Origin: Rhinopithecus roxellana | Taxonomy: Eukaryota > Chordata > Mammalia > Primates > Cercopithecidae | DNA length: 64,000 nt | Assembly (NCBI RefSeq): GCF_007565055.1 | Contig: NC_044557.1 | Location: 72,178,595-72,242,594, forward strand | Direction of reading: 5' to 3' | Shown: positions 11,244 to 23,562 of the stretch, piece after piece | Numbering within the stretch: the first letter of the stretch is position 1 | How the letters are laid out: each line of letters opens with the position of its first letter | Notes under the pieces: generated by a model | Database searches by the model: none | Told to the model about the DNA's origin: nothing | What the model saw: only the letters and a program-made list of their open reading frames with translations | Position numbers and translations under genes: made by a program

Positions 11244-11995
11244 TAAAAATGGCACTTTAGATACAGTTACTGTGAAAGGAGCGAGCTAGTTGTGAAAAAG
11301 ATGGGGAAAGAGTTTTCTAGACAGAGTGAACAGCAAATACAAAGGTCATGAGACAGGAGGAAGTCGAGAGTGAGAGAGAGAGATAGAAGCCCAACAGGAC
11401 TGAGATAATGAAAGGAGAGTTGGAGGAGGCAGCAGCAAACAGGTCAGAGAGAGGCTTCCAGGCTGGGTGAGGAGTTTGTTTTATTTGGGGTGTAATAGAA
11501 ATCTACTGAAGCATTTAAATGGGGGAAAAATGTGCTGGCTTTCATTTTATAAGCAATACTTGGCTGCCCTAAGGAGAATGGATCACAGAAAGATCAATGG
11601 GAAGGCCACAGACAGGTTCCGAAGATGGTGACAGCCCAGCCTACAAAATGGCTGCTGACTTAGAAGAAATGGAGTTCAAAATACACTGAAAAGAGGGTGT
11701 AAGAATAATAGGTGTTGAGGAGAAAACAAGGACTATTTAAGCAACTAGGTAGATATTAATGTTATTTGGAGCCAGGAAATATGGGAAAGAATGCTTTGTT
11801 TCCCTATTTAAATACTAAACCTCTTGGGGATAAGGGAGATGCTTATTTTTATCCACAACAGGAACAGGCCAACAAGACGTTAAAAAAAAAAAAAATCATC
11901 AACGACTCAAGGCAATATGCCCAACATCTCCCACCATTAGAATTAGTACAATATCCTGGAGAACAACTGGCAGTGAGATTGACAGCTTCACATTT
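11244..11995. other. RSPO2 intron, apparently unique sequence
   Basis: No family recognised. The open frame at 11766-12116 runs across this region into an antisense MIR and is not a credible gene. Confidence 0.4.
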
Positions 11996-11999
11996 CCAT

Positions 12000-12195
12000 C
12001 TAGTGGTTAAGAGCATAGCTGGGTCAGAATGCCTAGATAGAATTCTAGTTCCATCACTTATTAGCTCTGAACTTAGACAAACTATTCACCCTCTGGTCCC
12101 TCTGATTCATCTTTAAGGTGGGGAGAAAAATAGGTCTACCTCACGAGGTCATTTGAGGATTAAATAATACGTAACCTTAGAAACTATGCTTGGCT
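12000..12195 (-). mobile_element. MIR element, minus strand
   Basis: The reverse complement of MIR is recognisable from 'tagtggttaagagcatagct', through 'ccatcacttattagctctgaac' and 'ttcaccctctggtccc', to 'tctacctcac' and 'gaggattaaataat'. Confidence 0.82.
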
Positions 12196-12413
12196 GCAGA
12201 GATTATGTATTATAGGGGAATTGGTTTTTTCTGGACTACAGTCTCACCATTGAAACACAACATTTGTATTATTGGACATTTATAATCAGATGAGATCCTG
12301 CAGCAGGGAAGTTAACTTAGGTTATGCCCAGAGTCTTATGCTCCACAGAAGCTGTAAGCTAATAAACATGTGTGTCCTTTAAAAAGGCAACAACAACAAC
12401 AACAAACTGTGCT

Positions 12414-12750
12414 TGGGCCCAAGCATGCAAGCATGCTGGCTCACACCTGTAATCCCAGCACTTTGGGAGGCTGAGGCAGGCAGATCGCTTGAGCTCAGGA
12501 GTTTGACACCAGCCTGGGCAACATGGCAAAACCCCATCTCTACAAACATATACAAAAAAAATTAGCCACGCATGGTGGTACACATCTGTGGTCCCAGATA
12601 CTCGGGATGCTGAGGTGGGAGGATCACTTGAGACCAAGAGGTCAAGGCTGCAGTGAACCAAGTTGGCACCACTGCACTCCAGCCTGGGTGACAAAGCCAG
12701 ACTCTGTCTCAAAAAAAAAAAAAAGAAAAAGAAAAGAAAAAAAGAAAACC
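12414..12750 (+). mobile_element. Alu (AluJ/Sx-like)
   Basis: A full dimeric Alu with an A-rich tail that has picked up G residues. The first bases are altered: the usual head is replaced by a small direct repeat (AAGCATGC twice, 12421-12436). Confidence 0.9.
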
Positions 12751-12850
12751 AACACTATGCCTAGCACATACTAAATGCTCAATAAGTGATTATAGTGTAT
12801 TAATGGTATTTCTAGTTCTATAAATGATTCCTAAGATAAAAAAAGATGTG

Positions 12851-13154
12851 GACCAGGCATGGTGGCTCAAGCCTGTAATCCTAGTACTTTGGGAGGCCAA
12901 TGGGGGGTGGATCACTTGAGGTCAGGAGTTTGAGACCAACCTGGCCAACATCATGAAACCCCATCTCTACCAAAAAATACAAAAATTAGCTGGGCATGGT
13001 GGCACATGCCTGTAATCCCAGCTACTTGGGAGGCTGAGGCAGGAGAATCTCTTGAACCTGGGAGGTGGAGGTTGCAGTGAGTCGAGATCACACCACTGCA
13101 CGCCAGTCTGGCAACAGAGCGAGACCCTGTCTCAAAAAAAAAAGAAAGAAAAAC
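12851..13154 (+). mobile_element. AluS-like element
   Basis: A full dimeric Alu. The short repeat AGATGTG at 12844-12850 and 13155-13161 is a plausible target duplication. It lies about 100 bp right of the preceding Alu in the same orientation, so the pair could recombine to delete the interval. Confidence 0.93.
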
Positions 13155-13161
13155 AGATGTG

Positions 13162-13889
13162 TAAAATATAAGTTTATTGATAGCATATTGACAATCTTGA
13201 AAACTTTTTAATACTGAAATGTTTAACTGCCCAACAATAAGAAAACTGATTTTAAAATTTCATGTTGAACAATTATGACGCAGACTTTCTAAATGTCATT
13301 AAAATCGGTAAGAATATATACTTATGACACAGTAAGTTTCAAAATTTTATATTTATGTAGAAGGGAAAAACATCTGGAAGGATAAAGCACAAAATGTTAA
13401 CAGCAGCCACTGAGCAGAAAGATTCTTGTATTTCCTTCATGGTGTTGTTCTCTATTCTTCAAATTCCAATAATTTTCAAAATTATCAATTGCCAATAATT
13501 AATAAAGTTTTGGCTTATATTCATTTTTAAAGAATACAGTAAGTGGCTTTTTAAAAAATCACCTATGTATACAAGGATAGTGTAAAGTCTTTACTACTTG
13601 CTTCCAAGACAAACACCTAAATGTCTCAACAATGCAGGGGGTTATTACCAAAATAACATTCAAAACCCAAAATGTAAAAGGCAGGAGGCATATAAATGAC
13701 ATCAACTACAGACCCCAATTAGTAGATACAGATCATTTATTTTCTTACTTAAAAAACACTAAACAGGTTGAAGAGAAAAAAAAAATCCCAAGAATCTTTT
13801 CATTTGTAAAAGCTATGTGTATTCCTAGTTCTATTCCCTGACTTGCAATATAACCAGTTTCTTCAGTTTTCAATACTGTTTGTTCTCTT
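13162..13889. other. RSPO2 intron, apparently unique sequence
   Basis: AT-rich. No repeat family or gene recognised. Confidence 0.4.
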
Positions 13890-13900
13890 AAAAGTACTAC

Positions 13901-14018
13901 AATACCTAGATGACGGGTTAATAGGTGCAGCAAACCAGCATGGCACATGTATACCTATGTAACAAACCTATACATTCCACACATACATCCCAGAACTTTA
14001 AAAAAAAAAAAAAAAAAA
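13901..14018 (+). mobile_element. Very short 5'-truncated L1 tail with target duplications
   Basis: Only the last 90 bases or so of the L1 3' UTR are present ('ggtgcagcaaaccagcatgg', 'catgtatacctatgtaac', 'cccagaacttt'), plus a poly(A) run. An 11-bp duplication (AAAAGTACTAC) at 13890-13900 and 14019-14029 brackets it exactly. This is a clean target-primed insertion that stopped almost immediately. Confidence 0.95.
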
Positions 14019-14455
14019 AAAAGTACTACGAAGGCACTTTACTAGTAAGAAAAGCACACACCTCCAGTGTTGTCTTACTCCAGCAACAGGGTTTTATGAG
14101 CCACATATTAAATGTTGTATATTCATAATACGGTCAAAAATGTATAACAAGCCCTTTAATCCTCTCAATAGGCATTTGTGTGAATTAAATTTTTGACTTC
14201 ACTGGATAGTAAAACTGTTAAATGTACATATTATGGGTATCTTTCAACAGGTCATACAAAAATTATGCCAATAGTAATAATTCAAAGCAATGAGCTAAGT
14301 TTTTAAATTAATAAAGGAAAGGTTTCTGTAATTAGAAACAGCTAGTTGCACCTAATAAGCAGAAGGAATTAAAAAAAAAAAAACCGTCACTTGCCCACAG
14401 AAGACATGTAATCTCTAGGCCCTTTGTTTATATGTTACGTTAAAGACTGCACAGC

Positions 14456-14764
14456 GGGCTGGGTGCGGTAGCTCACGTCTGTAATCCCAGCACTTTGGGA
14501 GGCCAAGGTGGACAAATCACCAGAGATCAGGAGTTTGAGACCAGCCTGGTCAACATGGTGAAACCCCATCTCTACTAAAAATACAAAAATTATCTGGGCA
14601 TGGTGGTGGGTACCTGTAATCCCAGCTTCTTGGGAGGCTGAGGCAGGAGAATCGTTTGAACCCAGGAGGCTGAGTTTACAGTGAGCAGAGATCACACCAT
14701 TGCACTCCAGCCTGGGCAACAAAGAGCGAAATTCCATCTCAAAAGAAAAAAAGAAAGAAAAGAC
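14456..14764 (+). mobile_element. AluS-like element with target duplications
   Basis: A full dimeric Alu. AAGACTGCACAGC occurs at 14443-14455 and again at 14765-14777, a perfect 13-bp target-site duplication. Confidence 0.95.
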
Positions 14765-14777
14765 AAGACTGCACAGC

Positions 14778-16488
14778 AACAGACAAGCCCTGATGGGCTA
14801 CAAGGGCCAATTCTAAGTGGCTAGCTGCCATTCAAGACAAGCTTTGAGAAAACTTAATCCTTCTCAGGTGACATTACTTGTATTCTTCAACATCCAGTTG
14901 AGCTCCTCTAATAGTTTCCTTCCTCTCTTCTCTAAGCCTTCCAGAGGGTGTTTAAGTAGCAGAAAGTACTGTTTTTCCATCCAATGAGCCTCAGATTACA
15001 CCATACTGAAGCTACTGTATGTTCAACTTAGTAGCTTCTCTGAAAGCTATTAACAGAAAACATCAGAAGATGTCTAATAGAATTCAGGCTTCCAGAAGGT
15101 TTGCATATCATTTCTGTTAGGAAAAACCAAAAAGATTTTTTTTAAAAAATGTCATTTTAGTACTACTGTTTCAGTAAGCAAGAAACTGTTGGAAGACTTC
15201 ACCTCCTCCATCTGACAGGGAACGGCTTGACACAAATCAAAGCACTTTATTCACTTACATGAAGTTCACCCACCATCCCAGCTAAAATATCAACTCTCCT
15301 TTCTAAGAATCAGCAATTAAAATGGAAAAAAATAAGCTTATTGTCTGCTTTACCTGTAAGAATTGTGTTTCATAGTACAAAAATATCTATAGCTGAAAAA
15401 GGAACAGTTTTTAATAGAAGATTTTCAGCTAATAAACGTGGTAGTAAGAATTAGAAAAAAAAATCACCATTTAGCAACCCCTAATGAAACTGATAACTCA
15501 GACAAATATCATTAAAATGGAGGGTGATAGGGCTGGTACCACAGGAATCCACTGGTTAATCTCAGCATGACTAAGAACAGTACAACGAGACATTGTGTGC
15601 CTCCTGGTGTGATGTAATATGAAGCACTCAGCATCACCTGCAAGGTGTTCCAGCCAAAAAAGTTGAACCTGAATCTAATTCAACCTTCAAGGAGAACTTC
15701 TAGTTCACAGAAATTGTGGAAGATTGAGGAACAAGTTAAACAACCCCAACAGGAGAACAAATGGAAGGATGTTAGATATTCTGCAGAAAATTGACCTTTT
15801 TTTCTTTTTCAATAAGTCAATGGCATGGAAAAATGAGTGGGAAGGAAGTACTACCTAGAATCAAAGATACTTGAGGGACATACCTACCAAATGCAATGAG
15901 TGGTGTTATTTCAATGCTGATTCAAGCATAGCCACAGTGTAACGACATTTTTGAGGCAACTGGGGAAATCCATTACATACCGATTACTAAGAGGTGTTAC
16001 CAAGGATTAACTAATTTTGTTAGGTAGATTAATGACATTGCAGCTTGGAAAGAAAATCTACATTTGTAACAAATACACTCAGAAATATGTAAGGTGAAAT
16101 GATGTAGTATCTGTGATTTTCATTACAATATTTCAGCCAATACAAAGTAAAACAGAAAATAAAGAATAAATAAAGTCAGTGTGGCAAAAATCTCAATATT
16201 TGTTCAGTCTGGGTGAGGGATATATAGGGATTCATCACATTACTGTTTTATGTTTCAGATATTTCACAATAGCTTTAAAACAATGTTCCTACTCGCCCTT
16301 TATATGCAGCACACAAGCATGAATAGATCAAGCCCCTTGGCAATGCCAGCATTTGACACTACTCAAAATCAGAGAAAACTAGTTTAAGACACTCTAACAC
16401 CAGAAGTTATGTGTAGTAGGCAATATTGAGATTTCACTAATGCTCCATAAAGAGTGCTAACAGCTCTTAGAGGACAGCAAACTTCAAT
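14778..16488. other. RSPO2 intron, apparently unique sequence
   Basis: No repeat family, exon or RNA gene recognised in about 1.7 kb. Open frames are short. Confidence 0.4.
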
Positions 16489-16500
16489 AAAAACAGCTAA

Positions 16501-16785
16501 GGCCGGTCGCGGTGGCTCACGCCTGTAATCCCAGCACTTTGGGAGGCCAAGGCAGACAGATCACAAGATCAGGAGTTCAAGACCAGCCTGGCCAACATAG
16601 TGAAACCCTGTCTACTAAAAATACAAAAATTAGGTGTGGTGGCGGATGCCTGTAGTCCCAGCTACTCGGGAGGCTGAGGCAGGAGAATCGCTTGAATCAG
16701 GGAGGCGGAGGTTGCAGTGAGCTGAGACCACACCATTGCACTACAGCCTGGGTGACAGAGTGAGACTCCATCTCAAAAACAAACA
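16501..16785 (+). mobile_element. AluS-like element with target duplications
   Basis: A dimeric Alu with a short internal deletion after the middle A linker. AAAAACAGCTAA at 16489-16500 and 16786-16797 is a perfect 12-bp target duplication. Confidence 0.95.
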
Positions 16786-16797
16786 AAAAACAGCTAA

Positions 16798-17235
16798 ACG
16801 GAATGTTCAGCTTCAGCTGATAGAGATGAACAGTAAGAAGCCAAGTTGATTCATAGATTTGTTTGAAAAAGTAATAAAGATGCTGTAATAAGTAATGAAG
16901 AGGTGACTCTTTGGGTTTGTGTAGTTTCACACAACTTTAGAGGCAGAAAGGAACTTGAAGTTACATACACCAAACACCGTACACTTAGAAACCATGTCTA
17001 AAGCATCCCTACCCTCAGGGCCATGGCACACACAAGTCCAGGGGGTGCCATTAATATCATTCTTGCTTTATGTCCAATATACAGTCTGTAGCTATATGCA
17101 GTGATCCTTCCTCTACTAAGTATTCCGCTTCTACTACCACTACTTGTTATATTAACAATAATTATTATTATAATAATATTCCACAGGGTTATGAAAATGA
17201 GGATTTAAAAGACTACAGGGTCTGATGCAAATGAT
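16798..17235. other. RSPO2 intron, apparently unique sequence
   Basis: Includes a small ATT/TAA-rich patch near 17155-17180. Nothing else recognised. Confidence 0.4.
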
Positions 17236-17238
17236 ATT

Positions 17239-17672
17239 TGTTATGGGTTGCATTGAGTACTCAGAGAAGATATATTGAAGTCCTAATTCTCAATGCCTGT
17301 GAATGTGGCCTTATTTGCAAATAGGGTTTTTGCAGATGTAATCAAGTTAACATTAGGTTATTAAGGTGGGCCCTAATCTAATAGAACTGGTTTTCTGTCA
17401 AAAGAAATAAAACCAGAGCTAAAACAGCGACGTGAACATGGAAGCAGAGATTGGAATTCTACTGCTACAAGTCAAGGAACATCTGAGGCTACCAGAGGCT
17501 GGAAGAAACAAGGAAGGCTCCTCCCCTAGGGTCTCAGAAAGAGCATGAACTTCCTTACATCTTGATTTTGGACTTTTAGCCTCCAGATGGTAAGAAAAGA
17601 AATTTCTGCTATTTCACACCATCCAGTTTGTGGTACTTTGTCATAGCAGTCCTAGGAAATTAATGCTGTATG
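17239..17672 (+). mobile_element. Ancient LTR-like interspersed repeat, family not assigned
   Basis: A common dispersed mammalian repeat is recognisable from 'gttatgggttgcattgag', through 'tattgaagtcctaattctc', 'gtggccttatttgcaaatag', 'gcagatgtaatcaagttaac', 'gtgggccctaatctaatag' and 'agcagagattgga', to 'ccagtttgtggtactttgtc'. I know the sequence type but cannot give the family name safely. It is old and non-coding. Confidence 0.7.
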
Positions 17673-17888
17673 ATAACGTGTGCTGCCAATGCACTTCTTA
17701 AAGTAATGACTCTAGAAAAGAATGTAAGATAGGCTAAGAGCCTTCATCTGGTTTATTCTTGAATCTAGGTAAATATTTCTCTTAATGCAATGAATTCTTT
17801 TTGCAATTACATTACATTATAACCTCAGAGTAAGTCAAAAATCAATGAGAAAACGTTGTGTCCAACATCCTATTCTTCCATTGTTGGG

Positions 17889-18189
17889 GTGTGTGTGTGT
17901 GTATGTATTTGACATGGAGTCTCGCTCTGTCACCAGGCTGGAGTGCAATGGCACAATGTCAGCTCACTGCAACCTCTGCCTCCTGGGTTCAAGTGATTCT
18001 CCTGCCTCAGCCTCCCAAGTAGCTAGGACTACAGGCGTGTACCACCCCGCCCAGCTAATTTTTGTATTTTTAGCAGAGATGGGGTTTCACCATGTTGCCC
18101 AGGATGGTCTTGATCTCTTGACCTTGTGATCCGCCTGCCTAGGCCTCCCACAGTGCTGGGATTACAGATGTGAGCCACTGCACCCAGCT
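17889..18189 (-). mobile_element. AluS-like element, minus strand
   Basis: Antisense Alu from 'catggagtctcgctctgtc' to 'gtgagccactgcacccagct'. The expected T run has become a (GT)n stretch (17889-17902), a microsatellite born from an Alu tail. The plus-strand open frame over it is a typical antisense-Alu frame. Confidence 0.94.
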
Positions 18190-18849
18190 AGTTCTTTGAT
18201 TTTAAAGAGTAAACTCTACATGTTTCTGGTTAAGATTTCATTTGTAAATTCATCCTGTCATTCCTAGCCATTGAGATCTTTTTGTAACCAGTCATCCCAC
18301 ATCCTAAATGTACTGTTCAACTTCATATTATGCAAAAGTGTGGTTCCTCTACCACCTGTCTTCAATGAAATCATTAAGAAAATATTGTTTCAGACAAGGC
18401 TGAAGACAGGATCCTTCTGTACACCCAAGATTCCCACAGAGTAGACATCAATCCATTACTCACCACTCTCTACCAAATGTAACTCAAGAAAGTAACTTAA
18501 GATGATATACTTGCATTTCTCTACCTTGTCTGAAGGGGTTTTTAAGTCTATTATGCCTTCATAGGTGCCAGATATTAAAATTTTGTCCAATACTTCTTTG
18601 TCTTCCAGTCTAGCAACCCATTAAAGAAAGCAAAATATCTGTATGGCATAACCCATGTTGGTTATAGTTATATTGAAATCTCAAAGTTTCTTATAATGAA
18701 ACATTTTACAAACTAACATCATGGTCATGTAAGAATTGAGGTATACACCTTCTTTCAGAAATTCATATTGAATGTCAATATCTATCACATTATTACTGAA
18801 GTTTACAATAATGATGCAGAAGCATATGGTGCAGAATCTCAAGAAGCAA
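18190..18849. other. RSPO2 intron, apparently unique sequence
   Basis: No family or gene recognised. Confidence 0.4.
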
Positions 18850-18958
18850 TTTTAGCTGAGAGTGGTGGCACATGCCTGTCGTCTCAGCTACTTGGGAAGC
18901 TAAGATGGGAGGATCACTTGAGCCCAGCCTGGGCAACACAGCAAGACCTCATCTCTTA
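18850..18958 (+). mobile_element. Alu-related monomer or internally deleted Alu
   Basis: About 109 bases run from 'agctgagagtggtggcacatg' through 'gctacttgggaagctaag' and 'gaggatcacttgagcccag' to 'cctgggcaacacagcaagac' and 'catctctta'. The length and order fit a free monomer, or an Alu that lost most of its right half. Confidence 0.75.
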
Positions 18959-20773
18959 AAGTGGTTTTGTTTAGTGTCCTCTCTTCAGGAAGGAAGAGTC
19001 TTGTATTTTGAGTTCAAGCGGCTGTCAACAAGACTTTATATTTAAGTACCTATTAGATACCACATGCATTACAGATGGCTGTGTGGTGGCTCTTACTGTG
19101 TGAAAGGTCCTTAGAGTTCACTCGAGAGTGTTGTAAAGTCACCAGCTTTAAAACACTCTCAAGAGATGCTCTCTGCTGTTGGAAAGAGGCAGCTTCCAAA
19201 GTCAAAATTCCAAAGAAGGTTCTCTTCCATTAGTGGATAATTTTCTAAATATAAACTTTAATCTTCCTCTTCATAAAATACCTTCATTTTGCTTTAATTC
19301 CAAAAATTAATCACATTCATTTTTCACAGGATCAACCTCAAGTCTAAGGAAATGATCTTGTTCCTGCTCTTTCCTTTCCCTAGGTCCAGCCTGTCACATT
19401 TCTTAAACTTTTCTCTCTGAATTCAACAACAAAAAATGACTGCTTGATGTGCAGAAGCTTGCCAAGCCTCCTGAACAGTTATTCATTTGAGTCAGTTTCA
19501 AATCAAAATCATGTTAAGATCACCCATAGTAGCTGCAAATAACTCCTCTGCATACAGAACAATTAAATTACACTAAACTCATGATTTGGGAAATCAGTTT
19601 TCAAGGGGTAGTTTCCAAAGCTCTAGATCAATTTTCAGGATAATATTATTTAAATGAGGGAAAAAAGAACTTTCATAATTGACAGGATTCAGTCAAGAAT
19701 CATATCAGCCACTGCTGATGTGACTTACTGACCACCAGGAGTGGTGCAAATGGCTTCTCTATCACCACAACAAACTAACCTCAACCCACTAATAGTGCTT
19801 CTGGTAACCACTGCTGTACACTTATCAGACACCAGTGGTTTTTCAAATTACGTAGTTTCTTGACCCTAACAAAGTGTCTCAATTACACTATGCTGGGTGA
19901 AGGAGGGTGGCCACAAGATATCTTTCATCAGGGAAAGGAATGCTATGCATAGGACAGCTCTGATTTTTCTGAAGTCATCAGATACCAAGATCCTTGGATA
20001 AGTAAAAAAATATTAAGCTAGTTTCTTCATTCCACTTACCCAAACTACAGCTATTCTCCCCCACTTCCTCATATCTCCTCAGAAGAGCCCAGAACTAACA
20101 AGCAAGAGTTTCTCAAAATTCCCTTAAACACACACACATCCGACGAAAGTGAACCTCTAGAACATCATCAAGAAGCAAGTATCAAAATAAACGTAAGTTC
20201 TTGTAGATGTTCTTCCACCTACGAGAACTACCCAGAAGATATGACAAGTTGAAGACCAGGACTGCCTTCTTTTAATGTCTATTTGGGTATGGTAACATGG
20301 GAGCTGCAGGAACAACTCTTCCCAATACACTAGACCAGCAAGGTCTCTCATCCAGGGCAGAGTTTTAAAGATCATCTATGACAGTAAAAGAGCAGGGAAT
20401 GACAGATACCATAGTTACCCCCCGAAGAGTTATATTTTGGGGGATGGGCAGATAATATGTCATTTGGTCATAGGATATTAATCCCCTATGATTCAGCTAA
20501 ACTTCATGGGGAACGCACAGGAGGTCTGCCAGCTGAACCAGCAGGGCAAAGTAAGTCTTCAAAATCTTGGAGGAGAAAGAGTGAATAACTAAACATGCAG
20601 TTTAAATGACGACACAGCGCAGATCATTCAACATTAAAAAGCCTGCTTTTGACTACCAGGAAGAGGCATGAGAACACAGCATGTGAGGCGAAAAACAATG
20701 AGATGCCAGAGAATTTTTAAGCCCCAAGTCATACTTTATTACATAAGGAGGAATGAAAACTTAAAAATACTTT
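18959..20773. other. RSPO2 intron, apparently unique sequence
   Basis: No repeat family recognised. It contains the hairpin listed separately at 19124-19160. Otherwise nothing. Confidence 0.4.
19124..19160. repeat. Short hairpin (15-bp stem, 7-nt loop)
   Basis: The segment 19124-19138 pairs with 19146-19160 at 14 of 15 positions around the loop TCACCAG. Partial pairing extends a few bases further out. It is shorter than a typical pre-miRNA. A remnant of a small palindromic transposon is equally possible. Confidence 0.6.
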
Positions 20774-20822
20774 GGCTGGGTGACAGAGCGAGACTCAGTC
20801 AAAAAAAAAAAAAAAAAAAAAA
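20774..20822 (+). mobile_element. Extremely truncated Alu insertion
   Basis: About 27 bases of Alu right-arm end ('ctgggtgacagagcgagac') are followed by about 20 A. The repeat ACTTTGG lies on both sides (20767-20773 and 20823-20829), consistent with a target duplication. Confidence 0.75.
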
Positions 20823-23261
20823 CTTTGGATTTTCAGAATATTAGATAATTTTCACAATTCTCAAAGGGCCAAAGTATGAGAGAATCATCAAAATAAATAG
20901 GTCTCTCTACAAAGATTAAAGAATTTGAAAAACAATTAATTAGGAAGTATTAATTTGGAGTCATTTGGGCAACTCCAAACTTTACCAGTTGCTTAAATTT
21001 TAGGGCATTCATCTTATGGAACACATCTGAATTGAAAACATAAAATAAAACCAACTGATGCTTTTCAAAGTGGCTGCAGAAGCTGGAACCTACCTGCATG
21101 TTAATTAAATCTGTAGCTTTCAACATCTGTGTCTCACAGATATTAAAACAGTGAGGTTGGTTCAGTTTGCCTCTTGGTGAGGTCTTGTCAAAAGGAGATT
21201 AGTGATCAAAACCAGAAATGTTCAGTAAGACCGAAAAGTTCTTTTTATTTGTTCCTTTGTTCTCTCTGTGATGACATCAAGATGATCCCAGTGTCCATGG
21301 AGAGAGCAGAGCAGGTTTCGCCCCTGAACCAATAGGGCAAAGCAAAGGAAGCACAAATCCCACAAAATTTCAGAGAACAAAGCATAGGGAAAAGAATGCA
21401 AAGTGTGCCCTCTATTGGTCCATGTGTTTTCATTGCTGAGGTGATTAGTTGGCAATTATATCCAGCAACAGGAGAGAGACTAAGGCCATCGTGACACAAA
21501 AATTCTAAAATGTGCTGACACAGAAACAAAGATCTAGCAGGAGCCCTCTTGGCCAGAATTGAAGAGTGCTAATCCCCAGTTCTGGCCATTCTATGAACTG
21601 GCAGCATGATGCCTCAAGTCAGATCAATGCCAGCACTGCATGTCACCAGCTGGAAAGCTACAACAGCTATTTCTAAAACTATGTATTAACTGTTTTCTTA
21701 ATGAGATAAAAGTTAGATCACATGAGAAGTTTTAACAAAACCCCTATACTGTATATTTATGTTATACTTTTATAAACTCTTTAGTGGGATGGAGAGAATT
21801 TAACAACTATTGTCTTTGAGTAAGGAATTACTTGCCAAGTAATTATTTACTGAAATAAATCTTGAGATAGTGCTTCCAATGTGGTTTCATATTGTTAAAT
21901 ATAAACATAGCAAATGGCTGAAAACTCACACAAGGAAAATAAATTTTTAGAAAACAAGTATCTATATCACTTTGAAGCAGTCATTTGGCATCATGCTAAT
22001 TTGGAAGGTCCACCTCCTATTTTTTAAGCCAATGCTTCTTAACCTATTGAAAGAAAGAGGTGAAACTTGGACTTCTTTGAGACTTTAGTGGAAGCTCTAT
22101 ATTGTCCTTCTACACCACAAAAAGCAACAGAAATCAGAAAGCTTCTAATTTCAGAAAGCTTGCAAAAACCCTAGCCCTACCTCTGGACCCCAAGTTAAGG
22201 AACCCTTCTCAAAACAAACATGCTGAACTGGATAACTTCTTTTTTATAAGTGCTCTTAATATCTTTCAGCAAGAGATGAAAATCAAAAAAGTTTTAAGTA
22301 AATTGTAGAAGGTTTTCTCCAAATGACTAGATGAGAAAGGCTACCTATAATCACTTTCTCTACATTTTAGAGTAAAAATAAATATTTAATACCTTTGCTC
22401 TAACCCTTATTGTAACGTGTGTTAAACACAAAATACACATACACACCAATACACACATACATGAACACATGTACAGGCAAGTACACACATGCACACACAC
22501 ATTTGTTCTGGCTATTACAATGCTAGAAATGTTTCTATAATTTGTATTCAAAAATAATTTTAAAAATTACCAATGCAAGTATGCAAATTTTTGCTAAAAT
22601 ATACTTATGGTTTTACCCATCAATTACTCCAACCCTCAGCCTTCAGTTATTTAATATTCATTACTTCATTAGCATAATTATGAGTTGTAGGAAGTTCTGG
22701 GGCTCAATAAAAGTCTGTGGTCTGAAGAACTTTTGAATGGGTTCAAAGGGAATTTCTTTTCTTTGAATTAATGTTTATGTTGAAACATACTTTGTACAGG
22801 AAAACTCAGTGAATTCAGGAAAGTTGAATTCTAGCTCTATTCTCTTAACTGTTAGTTTTGAAACCACACATTTCTGTAAGCAGCTCACCTTCTGTATAAG
22901 TCAAACAGGTCCCACTTCATTCAAAGGACACTGAAATGTCAGTGTTCTCCTGGAAGGCACTACACAGAACTACGTGGTCTCTTCATACTTACAGAACTTG
23001 TTCTAAAATACACACACATCTGTGTCTCTCATTGGTATGTCCACGTAGCTATATTATACTAAAATCATAAATATAACTAGGATTAAATTTTTCCTGTATT
23101 AACTTATATTATTAACATAAGTATCTTTTGAGAAGGCAAATACCACTTTCTTTTATTTTCTCCTAAATTACTATTCATTCATATGGTCAAACTGTTTGGG
23201 TATAAAAATCTTTTATTGCCCTTTTCTATAAAATAAGTATTTTTTAATATATGGGTTACCA
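20823..23261. other. RSPO2 intron, mostly unique sequence
   Basis: No exon or repeat family recognised apart from the CA-rich tract at 22425-22502. Overlapping minus-strand frames at 21222-21529 show no domain. Confidence 0.4.
22425..22502. repeat. Degenerate (CA)n tract
   Basis: An imperfect CACA-rich stretch interrupted by AT and G residues, ending in about six CA units. Confidence 0.85.
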
Positions 23262-23562
23262 GCTGGGCACAGTGGCTCACACCTGCAATCCCAGCACTTT
23301 GGGAGGCCAAGGCAGGAGGATCGCCTGAGGTCAGGAGTTCAAGACCAGCCTGGCCAACATGGCAAAACCCCATTCTACTAAAAATACAAAAATTAGCCGG
23401 CCATGGTATCAGGCATCTATAATCCCAGCTACTTGGGAAGCTGAGTCAAGAGAATCACTTGGACCCAGGAGGCGGAGGTTCAGTGAGTCAAGATCGCAAC
23501 AGTGCACTCCAGCCTGGGCGACAAGAGCTAAATTCCATCTCAAAAAAAAAAAAAAAAAAAAA
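23262..23562 (+). mobile_element. AluS-like element
   Basis: A full dimeric Alu with about 21 A at the 3' end. It contains small deletions in both arms. Frames covering it are Alu-derived. Confidence 0.94.
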
